Notes: a model not told the origin generated them from the letters alone. Counted from the stretch's first letter, positions 6,724-18,344 are shown. The stretch is 64,000 nt of DNA from Bacteroidales bacterium (GCA_017525245.1 JAFXTE010000008.1:1-64000), one strand, 5' to 3'. Numbers and translations are program-made.

Positions 6724-7983
6724 CTACCAGCGTGCCTGCCGCTTCAGGACCTGCGTCATGCAGTGGGCGGCGCCGTAACCGTCGATGAGGCTCTCCAACG
6801 GGATCCATTCCACCTTCACGCCGGCATCGGCAAAGCGCTGCTGCAAGACCTTCGACTGACCGCCCACCGCCATGATGTGACGCGGCGCGATGGTCAGAAA
6901 ATTGTTGGCATAGTGCATCTCATCTTCGCTGTCAATGGGGATAATCCCAAAACGATCCTGCAGGAATTCCACGAAAGAGCGGTCCTTCTGCAAAAGAGTG
7001 TATTTTTTCGTGCCGGGCGCACGCACCCAAAGGTCGCAAGTAACGTATTCCGGATCGTCTTTCTGTGCATTCAACCGACTGGAAGTCAGCGTGCAAAGGT
7101 CTTTATCAATAATATTGAAATAGGTATCGAGGTGCATCTGCATCTGCCAGAACTTGTGGTCGCGGACCACCACCACGGTGTCGTGGCCGAAAGCGTCCGC
7201 ATCCATCATCTGCCGAATGCCCTCATCGTTCGTGCGCATACCGCATCCGATGAACGACAGGGTTCCGGCGGGCAAGTAGTCGCCTCCCTCCAAGCGCCCC
7301 TCGCCTTGGATACGCAAAATCGGTTTCAGGCCGAGGTGCGCGTAGCAAAGACTGATAATGTCGGCCTCAGGTTCCCGTTGCAAGGAGTTCATGTTGCATA
7401 TCACATGGCCGCGCGGAGTAGAGATACTCTGATCGCGGGTGAAGTAAAGGTTCATCAGAGGATTTTGCACATATTGGGCTTCGTAACCTGTATTCGTACC
7501 AGTTTTGTATAGCACCACCGTGGGTTGCAACAGGATGCAGCGGATCAGATCGGCACGGCTCATTTTGCCTAGCACCTCCTTCTTGTAACGGTCGGCATCA
7601 GCCGCCGCGTCATCATCCAGCGTGGTGACATCGTATTGGAGCAGCTCACCCGCCAGGACGCGCAAGCTGTCAATGCCCGTCTCTTCCAAAATCTGCCGCA
7701 CTGTATAGACCTTGATGCCGTTCTTCTGAAGCATTTTGATGTAGTTCCGATGTTCTGCTGCCGCCTTATCTACATCGAAATAGTCCTCGAAAAGCCCCGC
7801 AGAAGGATGAATCACCCCATTGAACAGTTCCTGTCCGGGGGTGTGCATCAAGATGACCGCCGCCTTCGACCACTCGGCCTGCGGGTAATCCACCTTGTTC
7901 TTCTGCGCAAAAACACAATTTATTGAATTACAAACAACTAAAATGACAGTTAATGTCCAAATCCTCGCTTTGTTCATCGTCAA
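6724..7983 (-). CDS. Exported arginine-deiminase-like protein
   Basis: A 419-residue protein of the arginine deiminase/amidinotransferase fold. The guanidino-modifying residues are all visible: RLEGGDYLPAG (Glu232, Asp235), MHLDTYFNIID (His284, Asp286) and the catalytic cysteine in GYGAAHCMTQV (Cys408). The FTRDQ motif near residue 181 also matches. The MHLDT context is closest to arginine deiminase rather than agmatine deiminase. Unlike cytoplasmic ArcA it starts with a clear signal peptide (about residues 5-26, ending NCVFAQ), so the enzyme should act in the periplasm or outside. No arcB or arcC lies nearby. Two start codons are close together (7983 and 7977). The product is likely citrulline and ammonia from arginine or a peptide arginine; substrate untested. 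Confidence 0.78.
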   Translation of the reverse strand: MTMNKARIWTLTVILVVCNSINCVFAQKNKVDYPQAEWSKAAVILMHTPGQELFNGVIHPSAGLFEDYFDVDKAAAEHRNYIKMLQKNGIKVYTVRQILEETGIDSLRVLAGELLQYDVTTLDDDAAADADRYKKEVLGKMSRADLIRCILLQPTVVLYKTGTNTGYEAQYVQNPLMNLYFTRDQSISTPRGHVICNMNSLQREPEADIISLCYAHLGLKPILRIQGEGRLEGGDYLPAGTLSFIGCGMRTNDEGIRQMMDADAFGHDTVVVVRDHKFWQMQMHLDTYFNIIDKDLCTLTSSRLNAQKDDPEYVTCDLWVRAPGTKKYTLLQKDRSFVEFLQDRFGIIPIDSEDEMHYANNFLTIAPRHIMAVGGQSKVLQQRFADAGVKVEWIPLESLIDGYGAAHCMTQVLKRQARW

Positions 7984-8006
7984 ATATCATTGATTTTTTC
8001 AATCGG

Positions 8007-8014
8007 CAAAAGTA
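8007..8014 (-). promoter_or_regulatory. -7 box (TACTTTTG) for the deiminase gene
   Basis: Read on the minus strand, TACTTTTG lies 23 bases before the first ATG at 7983. Confidence 0.55.
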
Positions 8015-8166
8015 CGCTTTTTTTTCGGATGTTAAGAAACGGTAACAAACTGAAAACGTGAAACTTAGCAAACAAAACAAAGGAAGCCAGCCGGATACAG
8101 GGAAAAAGTTCACCATCAAGCTGCAACCTTTCTGAATATTTGCATCGTAAGGAATAAATAAAGTTT

Positions 8167-8174
8167 TATTTTTG
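8167..8174 (+). promoter_or_regulatory. -7 box (TATTTTTG) for the M48 gene
   Basis: TATTTTTG followed by C lies 19 bases before the ATG at 8194, after an A/T-rich tract. Confidence 0.6.
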
Positions 8175-8193
8175 CAGTTTGAAAAAAAGCACT

Positions 8194-11028
8194 ATGAAGA
8201 AGATCTTATTGGCAATACTGGTTTTGTGTTCTGTTGCGAGTTTCGCGCAGCCGCAGCTCTCGGTCAACAACTACGCACCGATAGAGTCGCAGGGCGGTTT
8301 CCCCGCCGATCTGAAGAAGGCCGCAAACACCCCTAAGTCGGCCAAGGAATACAGTCCGTTCCTCGTCTCCATGCTCAATCAGGGCAGAATCCTCTACGGC
8401 ACCGAGATGAACCAATATCTCGACAACATCAAGGAGAAGCTGTTGGTGAACCACCCGCAGCTGCAGCAGGAAGTCCACGTCTATATCCTGCAGAGCACCA
8501 TCGTGAACGCCTACTCGCTGCCGAACGGCACTATCCTGGTGACCCTGGGGATGCTGGCGCAGGTGACCAACGAGGCGGAACTGGCCTTCGTGCTGGCGCA
8601 TGAGATCGCCCACTACAGCGAGCACCACAGCAAGGCCGACAACTCGAAAAGCAAAGACAAAGATGCAGTAAGCCGCTATATGCGCCACCACCAGTTCTCC
8701 CGCGAACAGGAATTCGCCGCTGACCGCGTCGGACTGCTCACCTACTACAAGGATTCCCCATACAGCTACGACATCCTCGACGGTCTCTTCGATGTGCTGC
8801 TCTACGCCGACCTGCCTTTCGATGAAATCCCGTTCCAGCCTTCCGAGGTGGAGGCCGGCTTCTATCAATTCCCGGACAATTACTTCCTGAAAACGGTCGC
8901 CAACATCCCCGACCGCTCCAATATGATCGACACGCTGCTCACCCACCCCAACGTGGAGAAACGACGCACGTTGGCCAATGGCTTGGTGGGCAAGTTCTCC
9001 AATGAAGGCCGCAAGCGCTTTGTGCAACCGGAAGAGCAGTTCACGCGCCTGCGCAACGTGGCCCGCTTCGCCTGCATCGACCGCTTCCTCATCAACCACG
9101 ACTACGACAAGGCCATCTACAACATCCATGTGATGGAACAGCACTTCCCGGACAACGCCTACCTGGGCCGCGCCAAAGCCACCGCCTATTACGGAGCCGC
9201 CAAGCACAAGGGCTCCGGGCAGACCAGCTCGTATATGGAGCCCTACCGCGACGTGGAAGGCGAGCAGCAACAGGTCAACTACTTCCTTTCCAAGATGAAC
9301 CGCAACGAATATGCCGTCTTGGCGCTGCGCAGAGCGTGGACCGCGCTGCAGGCCGCCCCCGAGAACGAATACCTGCAAAACGTGACCAAAGACCTCATCC
9401 ACGACATCTTCGTGAAGAACAAGATGAGGTACATCGATTTCTGTGACTACCCGCAAGGAACCACCCTGGAGGAAATCGCCAAAACGGGTGGCGACACCAC
9501 GCGCCCCGCAGCCACCAACTCCAAGTACGACCGCATTAAGCAGCAGAGCGTGAACGCAAAAGTGCTTCCTGACCCTAAGTTCAAGACTGTCAACTACATG
9601 CTGGTCGATATCCACAGCGACTCGCTCTTCAAGACCTGGGTCAACGATGCGGTGGTGAACGCCGAGATGCAGGCCGTTTTGGAGTCCGTTTCCGATGCCA
9701 AAATCGGAAACGAAAAGTTGGTTTTGGTTGCCACCCCAATCTACCACATTTACGACAACTACCACCACGTCAAGAGTTCTTCCGCCGACAAGCGCAACGC
9801 CGAGCAGCTGCAGAAGCTGATGTGCCGCGCCCTCAAACGTCAAAAGATCACTCCGGTCACGCTTACCATGGACTTTTCCAAGCCGGAAACGGAAAAATAC
9901 AACAACTACGTGAAAATGCGCCTCTGGAACGATGACTTCACCAACGCCGGCGGCCTTGACATGCGCTACCACACCTCTGAATACCTCGATGACATCGCCG
10001 CCGAGCTGGGCTGCCGCAAGCTTTGCTTCGTGCATGTAACGGACGCTCCCGGCCGCGGTTTCTTCGGCAACAAGCTCTCCTTGCCCTGGCTCGTCCCCGT
10101 ATTCCCCTACTCCCTACCCGTCGTGGCGACCGTGCTGAGTCTCCGCCAACACGATGTCGATGTGAATTTCCGCGTCATCGATGTGGTCGATGGCAAGACG
10201 GAAGTCTCCAGCCGTTATTCCAAATCCGAAGTGATACGCAAGGCTTACGTGAACGGACATGTCTATCAGAAGGTCGAGGATTACGTGAAACCGAGGATGT
10301 ACAACTTCTTAGGCAACCATGTGATTCTGAACATGGAGGGCTACATTTCACCCGCATGGCTGAGCCCAAATCCAGTGAGTTCGGGCTGGGACATCCCTAA
10401 AGGGGCGCAACGCTATCTGGGGCTCAACTACTTTCTTACACCCAACATCGAGCTGATGGTGTGGAAAAAGGGAACGGTGGGCGTCGGATACAACTACTAC
10501 AATTCGCCCTTCAAGGGCAGCGACTGCCGCCTCCGGATAGGACACCAATACTATGGCTATACAGATTGGGGCGAAGCTGAGCTTTACGGGAACATCATCG
10601 CACACGGCTTTAACGCTTACTACAAACAATATGTCGGAAACCGTTTCGCACCGCTCGGACATTACTTCAAGTTCATTTTTGACGGCTTCTTCTACCATTA
10701 TAAAATGGACACCGAAGGCATACAAATCGGCATCATCGAAGGTACGCAAGAGCCATACGAGGAAATCATAGAGAACAAAGGCAACATTTTCGGCCTGAAA
10801 ATCGAATATGGCTACGACTTCATCTTGCTGAACCGTCTCAAACTCACGCTGGGTGCAAGTCTCGGCACCACTTTTGGCGGCTACAAGGTTCCTTTTGCCA
10901 GAATCAAGGACAGCTCGGCTATTTACTATGAAGAATCCACCTTGCGATATGACAATTACGCCCGTACCCGTATTCTTGGAGCTTACTGTTTCGGACTGAA
11001 GCTGGGGATCGGATTTATTCCGTTTTAA
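8194..11028 (+). CDS. M48 metallopeptidase with C-terminal beta-barrel-like domain
   Basis: A 944-residue exported protein (signal peptide MKKILLAILVLCSVASFAQ). The M48 peptidase domain spans about residues 50-260. The zinc motif is HEIAH (His136, Glu137, His140) and the third ligand is Glu173 in EFAADRVG. A helical, TPR-like region follows (FLINHDYDKAIYNIHVMEQHF) to about residue 400. Then comes a long segment without known motifs. From about residue 710 the sequence alternates aromatic and polar residues in strand-length blocks (GYNYY, RIGHQYYGYTDWGEAELYG, LKIEYGYDFILL) and ends GLKLGIGFIPF, as an outer-membrane barrel does. Periplasmic M48 relatives such as BepA handle outer-membrane protein assembly. 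I chose the ATG that begins the signal peptide; a TTG 15 bases upstream falls close to the promoter box. Confidence 0.78.
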   Translation: MKKILLAILVLCSVASFAQPQLSVNNYAPIESQGGFPADLKKAANTPKSAKEYSPFLVSMLNQGRILYGTEMNQYLDNIKEKLLVNHPQLQQEVHVYILQSTIVNAYSLPNGTILVTLGMLAQVTNEAELAFVLAHEIAHYSEHHSKADNSKSKDKDAVSRYMRHHQFSREQEFAADRVGLLTYYKDSPYSYDILDGLFDVLLYADLPFDEIPFQPSEVEAGFYQFPDNYFLKTVANIPDRSNMIDTLLTHPNVEKRRTLANGLVGKFSNEGRKRFVQPEEQFTRLRNVARFACIDRFLINHDYDKAIYNIHVMEQHFPDNAYLGRAKATAYYGAAKHKGSGQTSSYMEPYRDVEGEQQQVNYFLSKMNRNEYAVLALRRAWTALQAAPENEYLQNVTKDLIHDIFVKNKMRYIDFCDYPQGTTLEEIAKTGGDTTRPAATNSKYDRIKQQSVNAKVLPDPKFKTVNYMLVDIHSDSLFKTWVNDAVVNAEMQAVLESVSDAKIGNEKLVLVATPIYHIYDNYHHVKSSSADKRNAEQLQKLMCRALKRQKITPVTLTMDFSKPETEKYNNYVKMRLWNDDFTNAGGLDMRYHTSEYLDDIAAELGCRKLCFVHVTDAPGRGFFGNKLSLPWLVPVFPYSLPVVATVLSLRQHDVDVNFRVIDVVDGKTEVSSRYSKSEVIRKAYVNGHVYQKVEDYVKPRMYNFLGNHVILNMEGYISPAWLSPNPVSSGWDIPKGAQRYLGLNYFLTPNIELMVWKKGTVGVGYNYYNSPFKGSDCRLRIGHQYYGYTDWGEAELYGNIIAHGFNAYYKQYVGNRFAPLGHYFKFIFDGFFYHYKMDTEGIQIGIIEGTQEPYEEIIENKGNIFGLKIEYGYDFILLNRLKLTLGASLGTTFGGYKVPFARIKDSSAIYYEESTLRYDNYARTRILGAYCFGLKLGIGFIPF

Positions 11029-11080
11029 TTAGAGAATAGGATGATTAGAGGATTAGATGATTAGAGAATTAGAGAATTAG
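11027..11080. repeat. GATTAGAGAATTAG tandem repeat abutting a start codon
   Basis: About five imperfect units of GATTAGA(G)AATTAG fill the gap between two genes and run into the ATG at 11081. They take the place of any ribosome-binding site. Confidence 0.7.
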
Positions 11081-12745
11081 ATGAAAAGACAAGGTATTGA
11101 TGTTATTGCGGCAATGATTATTTTGGCGGCGTTTTTCGCGGGCTGTGCGAAGATTTCCAGTCCGACGGGCGGGCCAAGGGACACCACACCGCCAAAGGTG
11201 GTGAAGATGACTCCCGAGAATCAGTCTGTGCGATTCCAAGACAAACAGATCCGGATTTTTTTTGACGAATATGTCACGCTGAACAACCCGACAACGAACG
11301 TCCTCATCTCGCCTCCGATGGCGGAATCGCCGCAATACACCTTGAAAGGCAAATCCCTCGTCATCAAGTTCAAAGACACCCTGAGGGCCAACACCACCTA
11401 CAACATGGTCTTCTCCGACTGCATACGGGATTACCACGAAAACACACCCTTGAGCTACTTCCATTACAGCTTCTCCACAGGTGACAGTCTGGATGACTAC
11501 ATGATTCGCGGCAACATATTGGATGCCAAAACGTTGGCGCCATCCAAGGATTTCCACGTGCTGTTGTACAAAAACACGGCCGATTCCATGCCGCTCACTA
11601 CGAGGCCTGACTACGTAACCAAAACCCATGATGATGGCAGTTTCCTTTTTCAAAACATCACGGAAGGGACTTATAAAATATTCGCGCTCAAAGATATAAA
11701 TTCCGATTTACTTTACAATCTCCCCAATGAGGAAATTGCTTTCCTGGAGGAGACCGTCACCGCATATAAGGCACTACCGGACAGCGCCGCCGACTCCCTC
11801 AAAGCCTCACTGCCGCTGCTGACTCTCTACTCTTTTATGGCTTCTGACACCTCCCAAATGCTGCAACGATACGAAAATCCCGCTTCTGGAGTTTACATAT
11901 TCCCTTATAAATCAGCAGTTAATGTTTTTTCCGCTACTCCTGCAGACAATCGTTTGGAATATTTTGAACGCTTCAACGAGACCAAAGACACCATCACCTG
12001 GTACCTGAAATCACCGATGTCGGATACTACCACCTACTTCTTCAACGCCGACAATCATCTCGACACCGTAGATCTTGCACCTTATCATGAAAAGGCAACA
12101 AGCGGACGAGGCCGTTCAAACCAGACAAAAAAAATCAACGTAACTTTCTTGAATGCAGGTGAATACAATAAGCCATTGATGCTGAAATTCCCCTACCCCA
12201 TTCGTCCGTCAGACTCCTTCAATGTTTATGTGTATTCTCAACAGCAATCCGTTAAAGATACGGTCGTCTATCGGTATTCTGTCCCTGATACATTTGTGAT
12301 TCAGCTGCCGATTCCTATGCAATACATGGAGAAGAAAAGTTATACGGTAATGATTCCCGATTCCGTATTTTACGGGTATAACGGACTCACAAACGACACA
12401 TTAAAGACACAATTCTCCGCCAAATCCGTCAAAGATTACGGCACGCTCATCATGAACTATGAACTTCCTGAAGACGGGAATTCCTATGTCGTCACCCTTT
12501 GGAAAGGGGATCATAAAATACAGGAGGACCGATTGACTGGTTCGACGACCATCACCTATTCATACCTAAACCCAGACACTTACCGCATCAACGCTTTCTG
12601 CGATGAAAACAACAATGGGGTCTGGGACACCGGCAAGTACTTGACCAAACAGCAACCGGAGAAGGTATTCGCCTTCCCTAAAAGTATTTCCATCCGCGCC
12701 TATTGGGATTCGGAAGAGACATTCAAAATTGGTAGCAATAACTAG
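11081..12745 (+). CDS. Ig-like domain lipoprotein
   Basis: A 554-residue lipoprotein. The hydrophobic leader ends in AAFFAGCAK, with the lipobox cysteine near residue 22, so it is anchored in a membrane, most likely the outer membrane. Residues 35-130 form a Big_5-type Ig-like domain: TPPKVVKMTPENQSVRF, then KQIRIFFDEYVTL and TLRANTTYNMVFSDCIRDYHEN. A carboxypeptidase-regulatory-like segment follows, with HDDGSFLFQNITEGTYKIFALKDIN. Near the C-terminus a second such segment reads YRINAFCDENNNGVWDTGKYL. The same layout is widespread among Bacteroidales cell-surface lipoproteins. Function is unknown. It lies 52 bases after the M48 gene and may be cotranscribed. Its last 23 bases overlap the convergent OMP gene. 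Confidence 0.72.
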   Translation: MKRQGIDVIAAMIILAAFFAGCAKISSPTGGPRDTTPPKVVKMTPENQSVRFQDKQIRIFFDEYVTLNNPTTNVLISPPMAESPQYTLKGKSLVIKFKDTLRANTTYNMVFSDCIRDYHENTPLSYFHYSFSTGDSLDDYMIRGNILDAKTLAPSKDFHVLLYKNTADSMPLTTRPDYVTKTHDDGSFLFQNITEGTYKIFALKDINSDLLYNLPNEEIAFLEETVTAYKALPDSAADSLKASLPLLTLYSFMASDTSQMLQRYENPASGVYIFPYKSAVNVFSATPADNRLEYFERFNETKDTITWYLKSPMSDTTTYFFNADNHLDTVDLAPYHEKATSGRGRSNQTKKINVTFLNAGEYNKPLMLKFPYPIRPSDSFNVYVYSQQQSVKDTVVYRYSVPDTFVIQLPIPMQYMEKKSYTVMIPDSVFYGYNGLTNDTLKTQFSAKSVKDYGTLIMNYELPEDGNSYVVTLWKGDHKIQEDRLTGSTTITYSYLNPDTYRINAFCDENNNGVWDTGKYLTKQQPEKVFAFPKSISIRAYWDSEETFKIGSNN

Positions 12746-13370
12746 TGATTATCAAGGAATTGAACTGTTTTTTGATCACGCGGCCATAGACCCATGTGGG
12801 GATGCGCACAGGAATCAGGGAGTTGCTATAGCGCAGATTGACACTGTGATGATCTGCTATCTTGATAGATAATCCCGCCATCCCAGAGAACTCGAATCGC
12901 CGGAAAGGAGGTCTTCCGACTATCAATCCGGTTCCTTCCCATTCTTTCTGCAGAACAACCACTCCGAACGCAGGCCCAACTTCCAACTCAAACTGGAAAG
13001 GCTTGCCCCACATTGTCCACTTCCCGACAGCCCATTCCAACAACAGAGGCATCTCCACATAGCCTAACCGCAGGGAGTAAAACTCCGTCTCATACTGCTG
13101 TTTGGGAGGAGTGTAGGAATGACTTCCTTTCATCGTGAAATCGAGTTCCAACTGCAACTTGAGTTTTCCTGACGAAACAATTGCATGATTGACGAAAAGC
13201 CCAGCAGAAGCGCCTAACTGATGAAACCCCGACAGGTCGTCGCCGGAAATCTGCGATGCCGTGAAACCGACACGAACACCACCATAAAACCGCGACACTT
13301 CCGGTTTCTCCTGTGCCACAGCCGACAAAACCACGGCAAATATTGCCAAACAAACAATCAGTTTTTTCAT
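12723..13370 (-). CDS. Outer-membrane beta-barrel protein (PorT-like)
   Basis: A 215-residue protein with a signal peptide (MKKLIVCLAIFAVVLSAVAQ) and amphipathic strands throughout: FYGGVRVGFTASQI, LQLELDFTMKGS, LRLGYVEMPLLLEWA, FEFSGMAGLSIKIADHHSVNLRYSNS. It ends with an aromatic residue (SYCYQF). This fits the small 'PorT/OMP_b-brl_2' barrels common in Bacteroidota. No specific role can be assigned. It is monocistronic. The -7 box lies five bases before the ATG, suggesting a leaderless transcript. Its 3' end overlaps the convergent lipoprotein gene by 23 bases. Confidence 0.72.
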   Translation of the reverse strand: MKKLIVCLAIFAVVLSAVAQEKPEVSRFYGGVRVGFTASQISGDDLSGFHQLGASAGLFVNHAIVSSGKLKLQLELDFTMKGSHSYTPPKQQYETEFYSLRLGYVEMPLLLEWAVGKWTMWGKPFQFELEVGPAFGVVVLQKEWEGTGLIVGRPPFRRFEFSGMAGLSIKIADHHSVNLRYSNSLIPVRIPTWVYGRVIKKQFNSLIITSYCYQF

Positions 13371-13375
13371 AGCGG

Positions 13376-13383
13376 CAAAAATA
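13376..13383 (-). promoter_or_regulatory. -7 box (TATTTTTG) abutting the OMP start
   Basis: On the minus strand TATTTTTG ends five bases before the ATG at 13370. This is a second candidate leaderless start. Confidence 0.6.
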
Positions 13384-13395
13384 CATAAAATATCG

Positions 13396-13403
13396 TATTT
13401 TTG
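13396..13403 (+). promoter_or_regulatory. -7 box (TATTTTTG) for the beta-helix gene
   Basis: A divergent plus-strand TATTTTTG lies 82 bases before the ATG at 13486, only 12 bases from the minus-strand box at 13376. Confidence 0.5.
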
Positions 13404-13485
13404 TCTTTTGAATCAAAGCTCCTCGTTAACAATATAAAAAATTGATTATCAGTTAGATTGAAGAAAAACTTTTGGACATATCTTT

Positions 13486-14961
13486 ATGAAACCGAAAAGA
13501 TCTTTCTGGTTGGTGGCTTTAATGTTGACACTAACCAGTACACAAATCCCTATGCTTATGGCACAAGTTTCCCCATTTGATTTCGGATTACGAGAAGCGG
13601 AGAATGATACCGCCCGTTATTGGGCTTTGTATCACGCACATGCCGAGGCACTTGCACGCGGCCTGGAAGTAAACTACGAAGGCATTGACACCCTTGAAAT
13701 CGAGCTCCCGGCCGACTTCAAGAGCATCCCGCTCGGCACACACACCGATTTCGGCGGACTTGTACTCTATGTCACCAATCACGCCCGCCACGGCTCACTG
13801 TTCACCATGCTCAACCGACAACAAGAACTGACGCTTCCAAAACACCGAATTGAGAATGGGGATTTCCGAATGATTCCGGAGTTGGCATCTGGGGACAAGC
13901 TTCTGTCTCTGAAAGACGACAATCCATGGACGGAGCGCATCGGCTACGGCTACCGCGTGTTCCGTCAGGACCTCATCTGGGTTCATAACGGGAAAGCTAT
14001 GAACACACCCATCGCACCGTGGAGCACCGATTCCACCCGACTCAATGCATCCTTTTTCGAGGTGGACACTTCGCAGAAAATTTTCCGAAACTTGACCCTG
14101 CACCGACGGGAAAGCTCCACTTTCAGAACCGAATGCCTCTACCTGAAAGGCCAGTTCAACGTGTTGGTGGAGAATGTGCATGTGACGACACCCAAGAGCA
14201 AGATGATTGCCGACGGTGTGTTCAACGTGAGCAGTTCGGCACGCATCGCTTTCCGCGATGTGACCGTGGACGGCACCTACTCCGGATACGGACGTTGGCG
14301 CGACTATGGCTATGCCTTTGCCCTCAACAACCTGTGGGAAACCACGTTCGAGCGAGTGACCGCGGACGGGAATTGGGGGGTCTTCGGCACCAACTACCTC
14401 TCCAACACCACCTTGATTGACTGCGACATAAACCGATTCGATATCCACTGCTACGGACGGGATGTTCTGCTCAAGCGATGCACTCTGCGGCAACGACAGA
14501 CCCAATTCTCATCCATGTACGGTACCGTCACCTTCGATTCCTGCCGTTTCGTGGACTGCATCCCCGTGCGCATCCGTTCCAGCTACAACGCCTACACCCC
14601 TTTTGACATTGTGATGCAAGACTGCACCTTCGAACTCACCATGCGCCATCATTCACTGGTCAATGTGATGCTGTTAGACACGGCCGCAAACAGTCGTCCA
14701 GAGCTCAGCCGTAAATGCTGGCCCAACCTGACCGTCAACAACATGACTGTCATTGTGCCGGGCACCGTTCGCTCCATGAACCTCTTTGAGCCCACCGGCA
14801 CCCTCAGCGAACTAAAAAAGCCTGTGGACTATATCAACGATGTGAAAGTCATCGGTATTAAAATGCTACGCCCCAATGGGAGAACCGCTAACATCCCCAT
14901 CCGACTCTCTTCACGAGAGTTCATCCCAATACAGAAAATGGAGGTCACACTACCTAAATGA
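13486..14961 (+). CDS. Exported right-handed beta-helix protein
   Basis: A 491-residue protein with an N-terminal signal sequence (about residues 8-27, ending PMLMAQ). The region from about residue 185 to 400 is made of short strand-turn repeats typical of a right-handed parallel beta-helix: FRNLTLHRRES, LVENVHVTT, IAFRDVTVDGT, TFERVTADGNWGVF, TLIDCDINRFDIH, LLKRCTLRQRQ, TFDSCRFVDC, VMQDCTFELT. No carbohydrate-active catalytic motif was identified. It ends 68 bases before the GH97 gene, which has its own promoter. It could bind or process a polysaccharide, but this is inference only. Confidence 0.65.
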   Translation: MKPKRSFWLVALMLTLTSTQIPMLMAQVSPFDFGLREAENDTARYWALYHAHAEALARGLEVNYEGIDTLEIELPADFKSIPLGTHTDFGGLVLYVTNHARHGSLFTMLNRQQELTLPKHRIENGDFRMIPELASGDKLLSLKDDNPWTERIGYGYRVFRQDLIWVHNGKAMNTPIAPWSTDSTRLNASFFEVDTSQKIFRNLTLHRRESSTFRTECLYLKGQFNVLVENVHVTTPKSKMIADGVFNVSSSARIAFRDVTVDGTYSGYGRWRDYGYAFALNNLWETTFERVTADGNWGVFGTNYLSNTTLIDCDINRFDIHCYGRDVLLKRCTLRQRQTQFSSMYGTVTFDSCRFVDCIPVRIRSSYNAYTPFDIVMQDCTFELTMRHHSLVNVMLLDTAANSRPELSRKCWPNLTVNNMTVIVPGTVRSMNLFEPTGTLSELKKPVDYINDVKVIGIKMLRPNGRTANIPIRLSSREFIPIQKMEVTLPK

Positions 14962-14999
14962 CAAGGCTTCTATAGCAAAAAAGCCAAAGAATTATTTTA

Positions 15000-15007
15000 T
15001 ATTTTTG
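15000..15007 (+). promoter_or_regulatory. -7 box (TATTTTTG) for the GH97 gene
   Basis: TATTTTTG followed by C lies 22 bases before the ATG at 15030. Confidence 0.6.
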
Positions 15008-15020
15008 CACTCAAAAATAA

Positions 15021-17465
<2,445 letters not shown>

Positions 17466-17490
17466 TAACAGTAATTTGTGATTTGTTAAT

Positions 17491-17560
17491 GGACTAAGTC
17501 CAAGTTTAAGTCTAAGTCTAAGTTTAAGTCTAAGTTTAATCTTTAGTCTAAATCCGAGTC
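17491..17560. repeat. AAGTCTAAGTTT tandem repeat
   Basis: Six-base units (AAGTCT, AAGTTT, AAGTCC) alternate over about 70 bases between the GH97 and DUF4230 genes. Confidence 0.7.
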
Positions 17561-17606
17561 TATATACGTTAATCGAAACACGAACTTTACAACATCAGTG
17601 AGCAAT

Positions 17607-18206
17607 ATGAACAAGAAACACTGGATTATACTGGCCGCGAGCATCGTTTTGCTGGCGGTTGTTCTGCTCTGGCCAGCGAAAAAACAGGAGAGAGTGCTGC
17701 CGGAGAAAAGCGAGATATTAGGTGTGTTGCAGGCCCAGTCGCAAATCGCCACCACGGAAGTCACCATCCGCAAGATGGGCATCTACGACTCCGAGACACA
17801 ACTCACCTCGCTGAACCCCGCCAAATGGAAACTCGGCAAACGGCTCTGCGTAATTCCCGTGGATGTGACCATCCGCTACGGCATCGACCTCAACGAGCTC
17901 AAAGAATCCGACCTGCAGTTTGTCGGGGACGATTCGCTGCTGATCCGACTGCCGAAGCCGAAAATCATTGACAAATCGTATAACCCCGTCACCAACCAGA
18001 ATGAAATTGTAACGCTCTCCACCGGTCTTCGTGACAAGGTGGGCGAAACCACCATCCAGCAAATCAAAGCCATGGCCTTCGAAGAGGTGGTGAACCAGGA
18101 CAAGGAACTCCAATCGCAACTCGCCGACGAACTCACCCACAACACCGAAGCCGTCTTCACTTCCCTGCTCAACGCCATTGGCCTCCACCCCGTTTTCATA
18201 CAATAG
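17607..18206 (+). CDS. DUF4230 membrane-anchored protein
   Basis: A 199-residue protein with one N-terminal transmembrane segment (IILAASIVLLAVVLLWP, about residues 6-22) and an extracytoplasmic domain. Strand pairs such as RLCVIPVDVTIRYGIDLNEL and DDSLLIRLPKPKIID, followed by a long C-terminal helix, match DUF4230. Function is unknown. A GTG three codons upstream is possible, but ATG gives the usual N-terminus. It is paired with a second DUF4230 gene 138 bases downstream, the two separated by a REP-like element. Confidence 0.7.
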   Translation: MNKKHWIILAASIVLLAVVLLWPAKKQERVLPEKSEILGVLQAQSQIATTEVTIRKMGIYDSETQLTSLNPAKWKLGKRLCVIPVDVTIRYGIDLNELKESDLQFVGDDSLLIRLPKPKIIDKSYNPVTNQNEIVTLSTGLRDKVGETTIQQIKAMAFEEVVNQDKELQSQLADELTHNTEAVFTSLLNAIGLHPVFIQ

Positions 18207-18254
18207 TCAAAGGCTATAAGCAACGAAAAAGTCTCCAATATTTTAAAACACTTT

Positions 18255-18326
18255 CCTTAAGCAGCCCCGAAGGGGCAAGACGCGCGAAGCGCTAATAACC
18301 CCACACAAGCGTAGCACAGTGTGGGG
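18255..18326 (+). repeat. Three-hairpin REP-like element, family 2 copy 1
   Basis: A 72-nt element starting CCTTAAGCAG. Hairpins: GCCCCGAAGGGGC; a GCGCGAAGCGC stem; and CCCCACAC paired with GTGTGGGG across a 12-base loop. It sits 18 bases before the ATG at 18345. Related copies lie at 54087, 56581 and 62910. Confidence 0.8.
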
Positions 18327-18344
18327 AACAAAAGACAAAGAACA

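Noticed and set aside
8206-10035. Open frame of about 600 codons on the minus strand
   Set aside because: It lies fully antisense to the M48 peptidase gene, is rich in Val, His and Gly as expected for a mirror of G/C-rich codons, and shows no domain motifs.
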